64,000 nucleotides of DNA from Staphylococcus sp. CAG:324 (GTDB taxonomy: Bacteria > Bacillota_I > Bacilli_A > ML615J-28 > CAG-313). Each line of letters starts with the position of its first letter. The stretch's first letter is position 1. The translations under genes were made by a program, and so were the position numbers. The notes below the pieces were generated by a model that was not told the DNA's origin, did no database searches, and saw only the letters and a program-made list of their open reading frames with translations. The stretch spans positions 1 through 64,000 of the forward strand of contig FR890815.1 of NCBI GenBank assembly GCA_000433035.1, read 5' to 3'. This document shows, piece after piece, positions 62,319 through 64,000 of the stretch.

Positions 62319-62331
62319 AAGGAGGGAAAAG

Positions 62332-63543
62332 ATGCCAAAATTTAAATTTAAAGCCAAGGATTTAAATAATAAAATCATTCATGGAGTATTCTTTGCCAAA
62401 GATGAAGAGGATTTAAGAGCAATCATTAGTAATTTAGACTATTATTTAATTAGTTCTAAAAAAATTCAAGAAAGTTCACAACTATTTACCTTCTTAGAAA
62501 AAATACGAGTGGATGAATTATCGTTATTTTGTAGACAACTTGCAATTATGTTAGATGCAGGAATGGAACTGAATAAATGTATTGAAATTCTAAAGAATAA
62601 TACTAAAATAAATAAATTAAAAACGATTTTAGAAGTCGTTCATTACGATTTGATGCAAGGGATGATGCTTAGCCAATCACTTGCAAAATATCCCAAAACT
62701 TTTCCTGTTTTCTTTAGAAATATGATTCATATTGGAGAGCTAAGTGGCAAAATGTCATTGGTTTTAAATAAACTAGCAGATTATTATGAAAAGGATAATA
62801 AAACAAAACGAAAAGTGAAAAGTGCTTTGGCTTATCCAATCTTTTTATTAACATTATGCATGGTAATTTTGGCTGTTTTATCCTTGTATGTGATGCCTAT
62901 TTTTAAGGATGTTTTTACATCATTAGAAGCACAATTACCTCCAATCACAACGGTTGTTTTAAAAATCACTGATTTTATTAAAAATAACATTTTATATATT
63001 TTATCAATCATACTATTATCTATTATGGCATTTTTGTTACTTTTGCGTAATCAAAAATTTAAAAAGCTTTATGATCAATTTAATGTTCATCATAGTATTC
63101 AAAGTAAAGTCGTTTTAGCAAGTATAACATCGAGATTCACAAATGGATTTTCCACTTTGTTAAATAGTAGTATTTCTATCGTTGATGCTTTAACTATTAT
63201 GAGTAAATTGCTAGGTAATCGTTATGTTGAAGAGAAAATGCAAGTTACGATTAGTGAAATCAAAAGAGGACAGCCAATTGCTAAAAGTTTGGAAACAATT
63301 AATATTTTTCCTAATATTTTGATTGAAATGATTTCGGTCGGTGAGCAATCCGGTCAACTTGAGGAAGTGCTGAATCGAGTTTGTACATATTATGATGATC
63401 AAGTAGATTATGCCATTAAAAAAATGACAGCTTTAATTGAACCACTCATGATTATTTTAATTGGTATGATTGTAATTGTTGTATTGTTATCAATTTTTTT
63501 ACCGATGCTAGATATTACAAGTTCAATTGATACGGGAGTTTAA
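62332..63543 (+). CDS. pilC: Type IV pilus/type II secretion platform protein (PilC/GspF/ComGB)
   Basis: A 403-residue protein: N-terminal segment (MPKFKFKAKDLNNKIIHGVFFAKDEEDLRAII), first cytoplasmic T2SSF domain (LSLFCRQLAIMLDAGMELNKCIEIL), membrane helix about 170-190, a second helix, second T2SSF domain (FTNGFSTLLNSSISIVDALTIM) and C-terminal helix. Three membrane segments are normal for this family. It is the inner-membrane platform on which PilB acts. AAAGGAGGG precedes the start. Confidence 0.94.
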   Translation: MPKFKFKAKDLNNKIIHGVFFAKDEEDLRAIISNLDYYLISSKKIQESSQLFTFLEKIRVDELSLFCRQLAIMLDAGMELNKCIEILKNNTKINKLKTILEVVHYDLMQGMMLSQSLAKYPKTFPVFFRNMIHIGELSGKMSLVLNKLADYYEKDNKTKRKVKSALAYPIFLLTLCMVILAVLSLYVMPIFKDVFTSLEAQLPPITTVVLKITDFIKNNILYILSIILLSIMAFLLLLRNQKFKKLYDQFNVHHSIQSKVVLASITSRFTNGFSTLLNSSISIVDALTIMSKLLGNRYVEEKMQVTISEIKRGQPIAKSLETINIFPNILIEMISVGEQSGQLEEVLNRVCTYYDDQVDYAIKKMTALIEPLMIILIGMIVIVVLLSIFLPMLDITSSIDTGV

Positions 63544-63544
63544 A

Positions 63545-64000
63545 ATGAAAAATGAAATCCAACAAAATATTCATCAACAAATATGTTTGCAACTTGTTAA
63601 AATGAATGTATGTAGTATAGAGGAAATACATTATATTTTAGAAAAAATAAATACGGAAGAAAAACCATTTTATGAAGTTTTCAGCCAAGAAAAATGGATA
63701 AATGAAGAACAATTATCCCAAGTATTGGCTAGTTATTTAGGATATGATTATTATAACATTGATACGATTAGGATTGATGAAAATCTAGTTAAAACTTTGA
63801 CTTATGAATGGATTAGTAAATATAAAATAATTCCGCTTACTTTTGATGAGTCAAATCAAAGATATATTCTTGCAACATCTAACCCTTTTGATTTTAATGC
63901 AATCAATATTGCGTATGCTTTATTTGGTACCCATTCGCAAATTGTCGTGTGTCCTGATACTAAATTGGTAAGAATTCAGTCAAGAATATTTGCCAAAAAC
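63545..64000 (+). CDS. pilB: PilB/GspE ATPase, N-terminal part (partial)
   Basis: The frame starts one base after the pilC stop, with GGGAG upstream, and runs off the end of the window after 152 codons. The visible part is the MshEN/GspE N-terminal domain (WINEEQLSQVLASYLGYDYYNIDTIRID, KIIPLTFDESNQRYILATSNPFDF). In larger relatives such domains bind c-di-GMP; the arginine and leucine positions needed were not checked. The ATPase domain lies beyond the window. The reversed order pilC-pilB differs from the more common pilB-pilC. Confidence 0.88.
   Translation, partial: MKNEIQQNIHQQICLQLVKMNVCSIEEIHYILEKINTEEKPFYEVFSQEKWINEEQLSQVLASYLGYDYYNIDTIRIDENLVKTLTYEWISKYKIIPLTFDESNQRYILATSNPFDFNAINIAYALFGTHSQIVVCPDTKLVRIQSRIFAKN

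Overview
The window is AT-rich DNA (GC roughly 30% by eye) from a low-GC member of the Bacillota, most likely a fermentative, walled and at least ancestrally spore-forming lineage of Bacilli, Erysipelotrichia or the walled relatives of Mollicutes. Signs of this are three sporulation-family genes (ytfJ/gerW, yunB and a cwlD-like amidase), a Dlt-like envelope acylation cluster, diaminopimelate epimerase, IspD-IspF of the MEP pathway, an ATP-type PEP carboxykinase and a Na+-pumping oxaloacetate decarboxylase. Several genes end in TGA with ATGA overlaps, so the standard bacterial code applies. Exact taxonomy cannot be fixed from this sequence. I saw no rRNA, tRNA or CRISPR array.

Positions 1-8700 are accessory. 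A polysaccharide-deacetylase tail is followed by a 1763-residue Rhs/YD-repeat protein. It has a glycine-rich, hydrophobic C-terminal tip and sits next to a gene for a two-helix membrane protein, which together look like a toxin/immunity pair. Next comes a dead large serine recombinase, broken by a perfect palindrome and a TGA codon. It abuts the 3' remnant of an ABC-F ATPase gene.

Positions 8.7-31.4 kb are mostly housekeeping: two aminopeptidases (M29, M18), TspO, a large GHL10/DUF187 surface protein, RsuA-like pseudouridine synthase, HAD phosphatase, YidD, YtfI-YtfJ, a HI0933-type flavoprotein, a YtxK-like methyltransferase, a tandem GNAT, a cysteine-synthase-like enzyme, an XRE regulator with clear operators, an RlmI-like methyltransferase, DapF, an alanine symporter, small membrane proteins, threonine aldolase and Dus.

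Positions 31.4-43.8 kb hold a ClpC-derived ATPase whose second AAA+ module has lost its nucleotide motifs, HflX, a 1425-residue helicase-like protein, an ankyrin protein, the c-di-AMP synthase CdaA, a membrane PAS protein where a CdaR-type partner is usually found, an IspD-IspF fusion and YunB.

Positions 44.4-48.7 kb are one tight operon (NifU-like, S1-domain protein, CPWC thioredoxin-like lipoprotein, CwlD-like amidase, TsaE, TsaB, RimI, TsaD). Positions 48.7-54.3 kb encode PckA behind a structured leader, followed by the four subunits of oxaloacetate decarboxylase; its gamma-like subunit is fused to an extracellular lipoprotein domain. Positions 54.4-58.7 kb are a Dlt-like cluster (adenylation enzyme, carrier, MBOAT, SGNH protein). 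Positions 59.2-64 kb begin a type IV pilus/competence operon (prepilins, PilM-like protein, prepilin peptidase, PilC, start of PilB). Many upstream regions carry an extended -10 of the form TGNTATAAT.
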